Source: Streptococcus sp. HSISM1
GTDB taxonomy: Bacteria; Bacillota; Bacilli; Lactobacillales; Streptococcaceae
Reading direction: 5' to 3'
Length of the DNA stretch: 51,158 bases
NCBI RefSeq assembly: GCF_000448565.1
Contig: NZ_CM002128.1
Span: forward strand, 1,128,244-1,179,401
In this document: one piece after another, positions 26,840-35,100 of the stretch
How the letters are laid out: each line of letters opens with the position of its first letter
How positions within the stretch are numbered: position 1 is the stretch's first letter
The notes under the pieces: generated by a model
The model's database searches: none
What the model was told of the DNA's origin: nothing
What the model saw: the letters and a program-made list of their open reading frames with translations, nothing else
Program-made: the position numbers and the translations under genes

Positions 26840-27706
26840 CTAATTTATATGTATCCCAAACTGGTCCAATTTTACCTCTAAAATATTAATCAGTTGACTA
26901 TCACCAACAACTCGAAGAGACTCTATAAATTGTTTAATTTCCTTTTTAGAATTTTTTGACTTTAAGTAACCATTTACTAATTTTAAAAATTTTAACAACA
27001 TGATTTCTAGCATATCATATGGGAAAAGAAGCTTTTCTAGCTCGAGTATAAACAATGGAACTTGAGTATCAATTTTTCTTAAAATCAATTCGCCAATTAA
27101 ATTTATGTACGTTAATTTTAAAGAACTTAAATTGTGTTTAAGAAAATTATAATCTTTAGTCCTTTCCGCAAGCTGATCTCCAAAAAATAATAGATCTTCA
27201 TCTGAAATTAAAGTCATTGTATTTCCAAATACATATAATTCAAACCATGTCCAAGATTCAATTGAAAATAGATAATCTACCAATACTTTTCTATCTTCTA
27301 TATTTCTTTCATAGTTTTGATCTAATGAATGTATCGCATTTTCAATAATGAATGACTGAATTCTTTGATATCGATCCGTCTCTTCACTCTGTAATACTTC
27401 AGTTAATAGATACTCTAATCCTTTAATATCCTGTTTCAAAAATAAAGTGGATATCTTCTTACCTAAAATAATATCTTTAGGTAATTCATAATTATTTAAT
27501 TTATGGCCAAACTCTTCAAAAGTCATGTGGATTGATTCTATCGCTATTAATAATTTATCAGCACTTAACATCGTTTGCCCATTTTCAAATTTAGACAATT
27601 GTGCTATACTTAACCCTTTCCTAGCAACATCCTTTTGTTTTAAGCCTCTGGCAATTCTCAGTTCCTTATATAATTCACCCAATTGAATTTTTCGATCTAT
27701 ATGCAT
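26840..27706 (-). CDS. Rgg-family transcriptional regulator (second)
   Basis: 288 residues with an intact reading frame. N-terminal helix-turn-helix LYKELRIARGLKQKDVARKG, then IAQLSKFENGQTMLSADKLL, followed by about 220 residues of helical repeats typical of the Rgg/GadR/MutR pheromone receptors. Located upstream of the MFS gene and AT-rich like it. No hydrophobic SHP-type peptide gene was found on either side, so this may be a stand-alone or peptide-independent Rgg. No strong ribosome site at ATG 27706. Confidence 0.85.
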   Translation of the reverse strand: MHIDRKIQLGELYKELRIARGLKQKDVARKGLSIAQLSKFENGQTMLSADKLLIAIESIHMTFEEFGHKLNNYELPKDIILGKKISTLFLKQDIKGLEYLLTEVLQSEETDRYQRIQSFIIENAIHSLDQNYERNIEDRKVLVDYLFSIESWTWFELYVFGNTMTLISDEDLLFFGDQLAERTKDYNFLKHNLSSLKLTYINLIGELILRKIDTQVPLFILELEKLLFPYDMLEIMLLKFLKLVNGYLKSKNSKKEIKQFIESLRVVGDSQLINILEVKLDQFGIHIN

Positions 27707-27817
27707 AACTTATAATCCATTTCAGTCATTAGTAATTACGTTTATTTTACCAAATTAATAAAGGAAATTATATATTTTAAATTATTTTACTAAGAAAAAT
27801 CTTAGCCAGTAAAAATG

Positions 27818-27848
27818 AAAAAAGAAAGGTCTTCAGGACCTTTCTTTC
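27818..27848. terminator. Bidirectional terminator upstream of the second rgg
   Basis: GAAAGGTC-TTCA-GGACCTTTC with T-rich flanks. It would stop read-through from the liv operon before the rgg promoter. Confidence 0.75.
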
Positions 27849-27940
27849 GAACATATTCAAACTGTTTTTCCTATAAAATGAGATTAATGTTTCTTCATGA
27901 TAGAAATTATGCTATTTTTTGAATCATTTGGGAGTATATT

Positions 27941-28265
27941 GAAACTTTCCGCCGTGAGAAAAGTGCTAGAAACATTATTGTTTATAGCACTCGGGAGTTT
28001 TGAGAGTAAAACAGTTCGGGGAACTGTTTTAGCCTGAGCTAAGAAATTAAAAAGCGAAGGGGCTCAAAACGAATTGAATACTGGCCGCAGATTGTGCCAA
28101 AAAGATAAGTTCTCCTAGAATCGAAAGATTCTGCGTCAAACTTCCTATTTTGACTTTATCCGCAAACGCCCTTTGTATCTTAATTAGTCATGGAACTTCC
28201 TGGATTGCTGAAATCATCCACCGGATAATTTCACCTAACGTCCGTACTCACCTGAGGAAAGTTTC
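27941..28265 (+). repeat. Structured intergenic repeat, copy 2 (325 bases, expanded)
   Basis: Same ends (GAAACTTTCC ... GGAAAGTTTC), GTGAG/CTCAC, hairpin 1 (GTGCTAGAAAC / GTTTATAGCAC, one mismatch) and hairpin 3 as copy 1. The hairpin 2 position is enlarged: an outer GTTTTGAG/CTCAAAAC stem encloses AAAACAGTTC-GGG-GAACTGTTTT, and a further AGAATC-GAAA-GATTCT hairpin follows. It occupies most of the 629-base gap between the second rgg and livF. No open reading frame of note inside. Confidence 0.82.
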
Positions 28266-28335
28266 TAAATTTTCTTTGTCATCAATCCGAAGAAAGGTTT
28301 AGCTAACTTTTCTTTTCAAACAAACTTTAGAAATC

Positions 28336-29046
28336 TTATCCACCAAGGTAGGCCTTGCGGACTTCTTCTGAGGCTAAGAGTTCTTTTCCTGTTCCGGTAA
28401 GAACGACTTTCCCTGTTTCCAAAACATAACCGCGGTCTGCGATGGCAAGGGCCTTATTGGCATTTTGCTCGATCAAGAGAACAGTTGTCCCTTGTTTTTG
28501 GATATCTTGGATGATATCAAAGATTTCTTGGATAAAGATTGGGGCCAATCCCATAGAAGGTTCATCCAGAAGCAAGAGTTTTGGCGTCGACATGAGTGCA
28601 CGACCCATTGCAAGCATTTGTTGTTCCCCACCAGATAGGGTTGCTGCATCTTGGTTCTTCCGCTCTTCCAAACGTGGGAAACGGGAGAAGACTTTCTTCA
28701 AGTTAGCTTGATTTTCTTCTCGATCTTTCTTCAAGAAAGCTCCCATCTCCAAGTTTTCCATAACAGTTAAGCCCGGAAAGACGTGGCGGCCTTCTGGAAC
28801 TTGAGAAAGTCCTGCTGCTACAATCTTTTGAGCAGGAACCTTTTGAATCTCCTGACCCAAAAACTCGATTTTGCCAGCACTTGGACGCACTAAACCTGAA
28901 ATGGTACGAAGAATAGATGTTTTCCCAGCACCGTTAGCACCGATAAGAGAAACAACTTCCCCTTCATTTACCTCGAAACTGACATCACGGACAGCCTGGA
29001 TCATGCCATAGTGTACAGAAAGATTTTCAACTTTTAACATAGACAT
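28336..29046 (-). CDS. livF: Branched-chain amino-acid ABC transporter, ATP-binding protein LivF
   Basis: 236 residues. Walker A GANGAGKTS, signature LSGGEQQMLAMGRAL, Walker B LLLLDEPSMGLAP, H-loop LLIEQN. The VPEGRHVFPGLTVMENL segment is typical of LivF. It powers Leu/Ile/Val uptake together with LivG. Last gene of livJHMGF; its ATG overlaps the livG stop region. Confidence 0.96.
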   Translation of the reverse strand: MSMLKVENLSVHYGMIQAVRDVSFEVNEGEVVSLIGANGAGKTSILRTISGLVRPSAGKIEFLGQEIQKVPAQKIVAAGLSQVPEGRHVFPGLTVMENLEMGAFLKKDREENQANLKKVFSRFPRLEERKNQDAATLSGGEQQMLAMGRALMSTPKLLLLDEPSMGLAPIFIQEIFDIIQDIQKQGTTVLLIEQNANKALAIADRGYVLETGKVVLTGTGKELLASEEVRKAYLGG

Positions 29047-29810
29047 TAGGCTTCACCTCCTAGATATGCTTCGATTACGCGTTTGTTGGTCTTGATTTCA
29101 TCTGGCGTACCATGGGCAATCAAGCGACCATATTCCAATACATAAATCCGTTCTGTTACTTCCATGACCAAGCTCATATCGTGTTCGATCAACATGATCG
29201 TAATATTGAATTCTTTTTGAATGCGACGGATCAATTGGGTCAATTCTGCTGTTTCTTGAGGGTTCATCCCTGCAGCAGGCTCATCCAAGAAGAGGATTTT
29301 TGGCTCTGTCGCAAGGGCACGAACGATCTCCAAGTGACGTTGTTGTCCGTAAGCTAAGTTTTTGGCCAAGGTATCTGCTTCTTTTTCCAAACCAAAAATC
29401 GCTAACAATTCAAGGGCTTTTGCTTTCAAAGCTTCTTCATTCTTGTAATAGCTTGGCAAGCGGAAAAGGCTCGCAAAGACATGTGGTTTGTGGTGATTAG
29501 CAAAGGCAATCAAGACATTGTCCAAAACGCTCAAATCTTTAAAGAGACGAATATTTTGGAAAGTCCGTCCCAGACCACCTGCAGCGATTTTATAAGGTGC
29601 TTTACCATTTAGTAGCTGACCATCTAAGGTAATGGTCCCTTCACTTGGTTCATATACCCCTGTTAGGAGGTTGAAGAGGGTTGTTTTCCCGGCACCGTTG
29701 GGTCCGATCAAACCAACCAATTCCCCTTCATTAAGTTCCATGGTCACATCCCCAACGGCTGTCAAACCACCAAAGTTTTTTGTTAAATTTTTTACTTCAA
29801 GAAGCGCCAT
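29046..29810 (-). CDS. livG: Branched-chain amino-acid ABC transporter, ATP-binding protein LivG
   Basis: 254 residues. Walker A GPNGAGKTT, LivG-type insertion (FANHHKPHVFASLFRLPSYY), LAYGQQRHLEIVRAL signature, Walker B ILFLDEPAAGMNP, H-loop LIEHDMSLVM. Pairs with LivF. One-base overlaps with livM before it and livF after it show tight translational coupling. Confidence 0.96.
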   Translation of the reverse strand: MALLEVKNLTKNFGGLTAVGDVTMELNEGELVGLIGPNGAGKTTLFNLLTGVYEPSEGTITLDGQLLNGKAPYKIAAGGLGRTFQNIRLFKDLSVLDNVLIAFANHHKPHVFASLFRLPSYYKNEEALKAKALELLAIFGLEKEADTLAKNLAYGQQRHLEIVRALATEPKILFLDEPAAGMNPQETAELTQLIRRIQKEFNITIMLIEHDMSLVMEVTERIYVLEYGRLIAHGTPDEIKTNKRVIEAYLGGEA

Positions 29811-30757
29811 TAGTTAGCCTCCTTTTTTGAGAGTAGTTTTTTCAAGCTGAATTCCCATGTTCCAAGAAGACCACCTGGACGGAAGATCATCACGAGAATC
29901 AAAGCCAATGAGTAAATGATCATACGGACACTTGAGAAGTCTTGAAGCACCATGTTCAAGATACCCAAGACGATGGCTGCCACAACTGTTCCTGACATTG
30001 ATCCCAAACCACCAAACACGACAATGATCAAGACATTAATAGTATTGGTGAAAGAGTAATCTTTAGGAACAACAGAGCCGATAAAGCCGGCTTGGAGAGA
30101 TCCAGCAATCGCCGCTGTGATCGCACCAAAAACAAAGGCAATGACTTTGACCTTGGTCGTATTGATCCCAACAGATTCTGCTGCGATTTCATCTTCACGA
30201 ACAGAAAGGGTAGAGCGCCCAATTGGACTGCGTAAGAAGTTAATCGTAAAGATCGTTGTAATCACAACAAAGAGGTAAACCAATTGCCAAGTTGTAAAGG
30301 CTGGCAAACCAAGGATCCCAGCAGCACCATTTGTTAGAGTACCACCATTAACGATCAAGATCCGGATGATTTCAGAAACCCCAAGTGTCGCAATCGCGAG
30401 GTAGTCTCCTTTCAAACGAAGGGTTGGAACCCCAACGATCAAGGCAACGACACCAGCAATCAAAGCACCTAAAACCATCGCGCCAAAGAAAGCCCCGTAG
30501 GTTGGTGATTTGGAACCGAGAATGGCTGCAGAGTAGGCACCAATTGCCATAAATCCGGCATGTCCGAGTGAGAATTGACCTGAGAAACCAACAATGAGGT
30601 TCAAGCCAACTGCAAGGATAATATTAATTCCGATTTGTTCCAAAATTTGGATATAGAAGAGGTTGAGCACACCCGCTGCAACCAAGACTTGGATCAAGGC
30701 AAAACCTGCGACCAAAAGACCAAGCCAGACTAAATTCACTTTTAAATTTTGTTTCAT
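29810..30757 (-). CDS. livM: Branched-chain amino-acid ABC transporter permease LivM
   Basis: 315 residues, eight or more membrane helices. AVGLNLIVGFSGQFSLGHAG is the LivM signature, with the EDEIAAESVGINTTKVK loop contacting the ATPases. Forms the membrane channel with LivH. Overlaps livG by one base; three bases after livH. Confidence 0.95.
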   Translation of the reverse strand: MKQNLKVNLVWLGLLVAGFALIQVLVAAGVLNLFYIQILEQIGINIILAVGLNLIVGFSGQFSLGHAGFMAIGAYSAAILGSKSPTYGAFFGAMVLGALIAGVVALIVGVPTLRLKGDYLAIATLGVSEIIRILIVNGGTLTNGAAGILGLPAFTTWQLVYLFVVITTIFTINFLRSPIGRSTLSVREDEIAAESVGINTTKVKVIAFVFGAITAAIAGSLQAGFIGSVVPKDYSFTNTINVLIIVVFGGLGSMSGTVVAAIVLGILNMVLQDFSSVRMIIYSLALILVMIFRPGGLLGTWEFSLKKLLSKKEAN

Positions 30758-30760
30758 GGC

Positions 30761-31630
30761 TTACACCTTCTCTTTCACATTTTTACCGAGGATACCTGCT
30801 GGACGGATGAGCAAGATCACAATCAAGATGGCATACACAATGGCATCACGGAAGTCTGAAAGACCGATCGCTGTAGCGAAGGTTTCCAACAAACCGATAA
30901 CAAATCCACCTAGGGCAGCACCTGGAATGATTCCGATTCCTCCAAGAACGGCTGCGACAAAGGCTTTGATCCCTGGTGTCATCCCCATCAAAGGCTCGAT
31001 CGAGTTGTAATACAAACCAATCAAGACACCACCAGCACCTGCCAAGGCTGATCCCAAAGCAAAGGTAAAGCTGATCGTACGGTTTACGTTGATCCCCATC
31101 AATTGAGCGGCATCACTATCGACAGATACAGCCCGCATGGCTTTCCCCATCTTTGTCTTTTGAATAATAAATTGAAGAGCGACCATCAAGAAAACAGACA
31201 CTCCCAAGATCATCAACTGAATATTGGAGATTGAAATAGGACCGAAGTTGTAACGAACCGTTTTAATCACTTGCGGGAAGGAACGGGTATTGGCACCTAC
31301 GAAGAAGACCATCCCATATTCGAGCAAGAAGGAAACCCCGATGGCTGTGATCAAGGCTGCAATCCGAGTCGAATGACGAAGCGGACGATAAGCCAGGTAT
31401 TCAATTACAACCCCTAAAATAGCTGTCCCAACCATCGCTAGGAGCAAGGCTACAAAGAAGTTCACTTTCCACGAGTTCAATAAGAAATATCCCATAAAGG
31501 CACCTACCATGTAGATATCCCCATGGGCAAAGTTGATCAATTTGATAATTCCATACACCATGGTATAACCAAGGGCCAAGAGTGCATAGACACTTCCCAA
31601 GATTAGACCGTTCACTAATTGCTGGAGCAT
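30761..31630 (-). CDS. livH: Branched-chain amino-acid ABC transporter permease LivH
   Basis: 289 residues, about eight membrane helices beginning LVNGLILGSVYALLALGYTM, with the loop SVDSDAAQLMGINVNRTISF. Start chosen at ATG 31630 (MLQQLVNG), which has GAAAGG at a suitable distance; ATG 31639 is too close to that site, and TTG 31651 is less likely. Separated from livJ by a hairpin that probably lowers expression relative to the binding protein. Confidence 0.93.
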   Translation of the reverse strand: MLQQLVNGLILGSVYALLALGYTMVYGIIKLINFAHGDIYMVGAFMGYFLLNSWKVNFFVALLLAMVGTAILGVVIEYLAYRPLRHSTRIAALITAIGVSFLLEYGMVFFVGANTRSFPQVIKTVRYNFGPISISNIQLMILGVSVFLMVALQFIIQKTKMGKAMRAVSVDSDAAQLMGINVNRTISFTFALGSALAGAGGVLIGLYYNSIEPLMGMTPGIKAFVAAVLGGIGIIPGAALGGFVIGLLETFATAIGLSDFRDAIVYAILIVILLIRPAGILGKNVKEKV

Positions 31631-31659
31631 TTGAACCATCCTTTCTAACAATAAAGAGC

Positions 31660-31689
31660 GAGGCCAGGAATTTTCATTCTCCCAGCCTC
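31660..31689 (-). promoter_or_regulatory. Intra-operon hairpin between livJ and livH
   Basis: The minus strand GAGGCTGGG ... CCTGGCCTC forms a stem without a long U run in the 60-base gap. A partial terminator here would give more binding protein than permease, as is usual for such operons. Function inferred. Confidence 0.55.
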
Positions 31690-31711
31690 TTGTACAAACA
31701 ACAAATGATAA

Positions 31712-32869
31712 TTATGGTTTAACAGACTCAACAGATTTGACTTTACCATCTTTCAAGCCAATCATAAGAGCTGATTTAACCGGGTTGTGGTTCTTGTCAA
31801 TTGACATTGTACCAGTCACACCTTCCAAGTCTTTCAACTTCGCAAGGTTATCTTTCAATTCGACAGAGTTCTTAGCACCTTTAGATGCTTCTGCAACCAT
31901 GTAAACTGAATCATAAGCCAAAGCTGCGAACATTGAAGGTTCTTCATTGTATTTCGCTTTGTATGCTTCTACGAATTTCTTGGCTTTATCAGTCATTTCA
32001 CCTTCAGTAGAGAATCCAGCTACGTAGTAGATGTCTGTAGCTGCAGCAGGTGTTGCTTGTTCAACGAACTTAGCATCGCTAAATCCATCCCCACCAATGA
32101 TTGGTCGTTTGATTCCCATACCACGCGCTTGGTTTACGATCTTACCAGTTTCAGTGTAGTATCCTGGAAGAACAATCGCATCGAAGTCTTTATCTTTGAT
32201 TTTTGTAAGGGCAGCTTGGAAGTCTGTATCCTTAGATTGGAATGTTTCTGTTGCTACGATTTCACCTTTGTAAGATTTCTTGAAGGCTTCAGCAATCCCT
32301 TTCGCATAGTCAGATGAGTTATCGTAGTAGAGAACGACTTTTTTCGCTTTCAAGTTATCAGTTGTGTATTTGGCAATGATTTTTCCTTGGAAGCTATCGA
32401 TGAAGGTAGCACGGAAGAGGTAATCTTGACCTTTTGTCAAATCATCTTGAGTTGCTGATGGTGTAACCAATGGAACACCTGCTTTACCAGCATTGGCAAC
32501 CGCTGCTGCAGTAGCACCTGAAGTTGCAGGTCCTACAAGAGCGTTCACTTTTGATTGAGTGACAAGGTTTGTAGTGACTGTAGCTGCTTCAGCTGTTTCA
32601 GATTTGTTATCTTTATCTGTGACAACGATCTTCTTACCGTCAGCTCCACCCTTAGCGTTGATTTCATCAACGGCCAATTGAGCACCTTTTTGTTCAGCAC
32701 TACCGTAGGCTGCTACTTCACCAGTTTTTTCAAAGTTAAAACCGACTTTTAGTTCCTTGCCGATTTCGTTACCAGTTGTGTTTGAACCTGAAGTAGAAAC
32801 TTCACCACAAGCAGCAAGAAGAGCGACACTTGCAATGGTTAAAAATGAAAGAGCAAATTTTTTCTTCAT
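31712..32869 (-). CDS. livJ: Branched-chain amino-acid substrate-binding lipoprotein LivJ
   Basis: 385 residues. Lipoprotein signal peptide with lipobox LAAC, then a two-lobe binding fold: LKVGFNFEKTGEVAAYG, LVGPATSGATAAAV (the ligand-binding loop), FAALAYDSVYMVAEA. Captures Leu/Ile/Val outside the membrane. First gene of livJHMGF, with a strong promoter and a CodY box upstream. Confidence 0.96.
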   Translation of the reverse strand: MKKKFALSFLTIASVALLAACGEVSTSGSNTTGNEIGKELKVGFNFEKTGEVAAYGSAEQKGAQLAVDEINAKGGADGKKIVVTDKDNKSETAEAATVTTNLVTQSKVNALVGPATSGATAAAVANAGKAGVPLVTPSATQDDLTKGQDYLFRATFIDSFQGKIIAKYTTDNLKAKKVVLYYDNSSDYAKGIAEAFKKSYKGEIVATETFQSKDTDFQAALTKIKDKDFDAIVLPGYYTETGKIVNQARGMGIKRPIIGGDGFSDAKFVEQATPAAATDIYYVAGFSTEGEMTDKAKKFVEAYKAKYNEEPSMFAALAYDSVYMVAEASKGAKNSVELKDNLAKLKDLEGVTGTMSIDKNHNPVKSALMIGLKDGKVKSVESVKP

Positions 32870-32913
32870 TTGTAATGATCTCCTTAAATGAATCTTAAAA
32901 TAAATACATTAAG

Positions 32914-32942
32914 AATATACCGAATTATCTGACAATTGTCAA
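32914..32942 (-). promoter_or_regulatory. livJ promoter with CodY box
   Basis: -35 TTGACA (32937-32942), 17-base spacer, -10 TATATT (32914-32919) on the minus strand. Between them AATTGTCAGATAATT (32923-32937) matches the CodY consensus AATTTTCWGAAAATT at 13 of 15 positions. CodY with bound branched-chain amino acids should block this promoter, in line with known CodY control of liv genes in streptococci. Confidence 0.85.
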
Positions 32943-32977
32943 TAAAAAAAGCGCAATCCATCAAATGATTGCGTTTT
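32943..32977 (-). terminator. Terminator after the YlbG-like gene
   Basis: The minus strand CGCAAT / ATTGCG stem is followed by a U run (GCTTTTTTTA) just after the YlbG-like stop and immediately before the livJ promoter. Confidence 0.8.
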
Positions 32978-33256
32978 CTATACTTCTGTGACCACAGATG
33001 GGGTCTCCAATCGTTGCAAACTCCCTACAAAATCTGTATCTAAATCTTTGAGATGGCAAGGCAAGACCTTTTTGACATAACGTTCTTTCTTTAAGTCTTC
33101 CATGACTTGATCTGCCTTGTCACTGTCCACATACAATTGGACATAACGGCATTTCTTAGAATGGTACAAGACATCTCCGACAGATTGTAATTTTTTCCCG
33201 TCTCGATTGTAATACAATTTAACAATAAAGCCTGTTCTTTCTTGTTTCTCAAACAT
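32978..33256 (-). CDS. YlbG-family protein (DUF2129)
   Basis: 92 residues, soluble: MFEKQERTGFIVKLYYNR, then SKKCRYVQLYVDSDKADQVM and ERYVKKVLPCHLKDLD, all typical of YlbG/DUF2129 proteins, whose function is unknown. Start at ATG 33256 with GAAAGG nine bases upstream. Single gene, downstream of clpP across a repeat and upstream of the liv operon. Confidence 0.85.
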   Translation of the reverse strand: MFEKQERTGFIVKLYYNRDGKKLQSVGDVLYHSKKCRYVQLYVDSDKADQVMEDLKKERYVKKVLPCHLKDLDTDFVGSLQRLETPSVVTEV

Positions 33257-33331
33257 GGTCAATCCCTTTCTCGTTCTGTTACTAGTATATCAAATTTCAA
33301 GAAAAAGAACTACTCTTTTATGAGAGCAAAA

Positions 33332-33510
33332 AAGAGGGTGGGACAGAAATCGGTAATTCGTTAGAATTCGATTTCGTCGTCCCACCTCCGCACAGTTGAG
33401 TAGGGCTGTAAAAGCTGATGAAATCAGCGTAGTAGAGCCCACTCAACCACTGCGTTTTGCTCGAAAATCCAAAAATAATTGAGAGGCTAGGACTTTTGTC
33501 CCAGCCTCTT
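33332..33510. repeat. Compound intergenic repeat, copy A
   Basis: Several hairpins in a row: GGTGGGAC ... GTCCCACC; TTGAGTAGGGCT ... AGCCCACTCAA enclosing GCTGAT-GAA-ATCAGC; and GAGGCTAGGAC-TTTT-GTCCCAGCCTC. Bases 33397-33509 are repeated in reverse orientation at 51047-51158. The last hairpin lies just after the clpP stop and probably serves as its terminator. Repeats of this look are common in Mitis/Sanguinis-group streptococci. Confidence 0.85.
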
Positions 33511-33533
33511 GACGGGCCTTCCCACAGGATGGT

Positions 33534-34124
33534 TTAGCCCAATTTATTATTGGCCATGATTTCATCAATAAAGCCATATTCAAGTGTTTCTTGTGCGCTC
33601 ATCCAATTATCACGCTCCGCATCAGCATGCACTTTTTCAATGGATTGACCTGAATTTTCCGCAAGGATTTTTTCCAAGTTATTCCGTGTTTTGAGCAAGT
33701 GTTCTGCTGCAATGGCCATATCAGTTTGTTGGGTACCACCACCAGTACCACCCATTGGTTGGTGAATCATGTACTCGGCATTTGGCAACATGAAGCGTTT
33801 GCCCTTCGCACCGCTTGAAGCAATGATAGTTCCCATAGAAGCGGCCATCCCCATGACAATGGTTTGGACATCTGACTTGATAAAGTTCATGGTATCTACG
33901 ATGGCGAGACCTGCTGAGACAGAGCCACCTGGGGTATTGATATACATATAGATATCTTTTGTATTATCTTGGGCATCCAAGAAGAGCAATTGAGCGATAA
34001 TGGAGTTAGCCATTTGGTCCTCAACTGGTCCTGTTACCATGATAATTCGATCTTTCAACAGACGGGAATAAATATCGTAAGAACGTTCTCCACGACTGGT
34101 TTGTTCAATAACTACTGGAATCAT
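33534..34124 (-). CDS. clpP: ATP-dependent Clp protease proteolytic subunit ClpP
   Basis: 196 residues. Catalytic Ser in [14 protein letters not shown], His in [10 protein letters not shown], Asp in AERDNWM. Forms the tetradecameric chamber used by ClpC/ClpE/ClpX; in streptococci it affects competence, stress tolerance and virulence. Single gene with a CtsR-controlled promoter upstream and a repeat-borne terminator downstream. Confidence 0.97.
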   Translation of the reverse strand: MIPVVIEQTSRGERSYDIYSRLLKDRIIMVTGPVEDQMANSIIAQLLFLDAQDNTKDIYMYINTPGGSVSAGLAIVDTMNFIKSDVQTIVMGMAASMGTIIASSGAKGKRFMLPNAEYMIHQPMGGTGGGTQQTDMAIAAEHLLKTRNNLEKILAENSGQSIEKVHADAERDNWMSAQETLEYGFIDEIMANNKLG

Positions 34125-34186
34125 CTATTCTTCTCCTTTAGTATCCATTCATTCTCACGATTCGTGAGGTTCAAAGTATATGTGCT

Positions 34187-34216
34187 ATTATAAACCAATG
34201 GTCAAAAAAGGTCAAA
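34187..34216 (-). promoter_or_regulatory. clpP promoter with CtsR operator
   Basis: -35 TTGACC (34210-34215) and -10 TATAAT (34187-34192), 17-base spacer. The forward strand reads GGTCAAA-AAA-GGTCAAA (34200-34216), a perfect tandem CtsR heptad overlapping the -35 box, so heat-shock repressor CtsR should control clpP. Confidence 0.92.
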
Positions 34217-34252
34217 TCTTAAGCACCTTTCGGACGAATCATGAATGGTTTC

Positions 34253-34882
34253 TTATTTGGTACCGAATAAACGGTCGCCTGCATCCCCAAGACCAGGCAC
34301 AATATAGCCATGTTCATTCAAATGATCATCGAGGGCTGCTGTAAAGATATCAACATCTGGGTGAGCTTCTTGAAGAGCTTTAACTCCTTCTGGCGCTGAT
34401 ACCAAGCAGACAAACTTGATATGGCTAGCGCCACGTTTTTTCAAGGAATCAATAGCTAGAATAGCGGATCCACCCGTAGCAAGCATCGGGTCTACTACAA
34501 AGATACGGCGTTGATCAATATCTTCTGGCAATTTCACCAAGTATTCAACTGGTTTCAAGGTTTCTTCATCACGGTACATTCCGATATGGCCAACCTTAGC
34601 AGCTGGTACCAAACTCAAGAGACCATCAACCATCCCAATCCCTGCACGAAGAATTGGGACAATAGCCAATTTCTTCCCTGCGATTTGTTTTTGAACGGTT
34701 TTGGTAATAGGAGTTTCAATTTCAACATCCTCAAGAGGCAATTCACGCAACACTTCGTAGCCCATCAACATAGCAATCTCATCTACCAATTCACGAAAGG
34801 CCTTCGTAGAGGTATCTGTACGACGAAGAATAGACAATTTGTGTTGAATCAGTGGATGTGTAATAACTTCTAATTTTCCCAT
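34253..34882 (-). CDS. upp: Uracil phosphoribosyltransferase
   Basis: 209 residues. [12 protein letters not shown] is the PRPP-binding loop, and the C-terminal [16 protein letters not shown] binds uracil. Salvages uracil to UMP. Starts [16 protein letters not shown]. Same strand as clpP, a common streptococcal neighbour, but the CtsR promoter between them suggests separate control. Confidence 0.97.
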   Translation of the reverse strand: MGKLEVITHPLIQHKLSILRRTDTSTKAFRELVDEIAMLMGYEVLRELPLEDVEIETPITKTVQKQIAGKKLAIVPILRAGIGMVDGLLSLVPAAKVGHIGMYRDEETLKPVEYLVKLPEDIDQRRIFVVDPMLATGGSAILAIDSLKKRGASHIKFVCLVSAPEGVKALQEAHPDVDIFTAALDDHLNEHGYIVPGLGDAGDRLFGTK

Positions 34883-35040
34883 TTTGAGATCCTTCTTTCT
34901 AAGCTGTTATTATTCAAAAAAGAGCTATGATAAAAGTGGAGTCAAGCTCTACTCTTTCTTTCAGTCCCTCTTTGATACTCACAGCACATGGAAATCTTCA
35001 TTTCCAACTTTACATTCTTCTTATTATACCAAATTTTACA

Positions 35041-35089
35041 AAAAAAGAGAGCCCTTACACTTAATTTTTTAAGTTCGGACTCACTCTTT
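35041..35089 (-). terminator. Terminator after mgtA
   Basis: On the minus strand GAGTGAGTCC ... GGGCTCTCTTTTTTT, with an inner CTTAA-AAAA-TTAAG hairpin, just after the mgtA stop. Confidence 0.65.
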
Positions 35090-35100
35090 CTATCAATCAA

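Noticed and set aside
27815-27905. Plus-strand frame starting at the ATG near 27816 upstream of the second rgg
   Set aside because: It consists largely of the terminator hairpin GAAAGGTC/GGACCTTTC and has no ribosome site.
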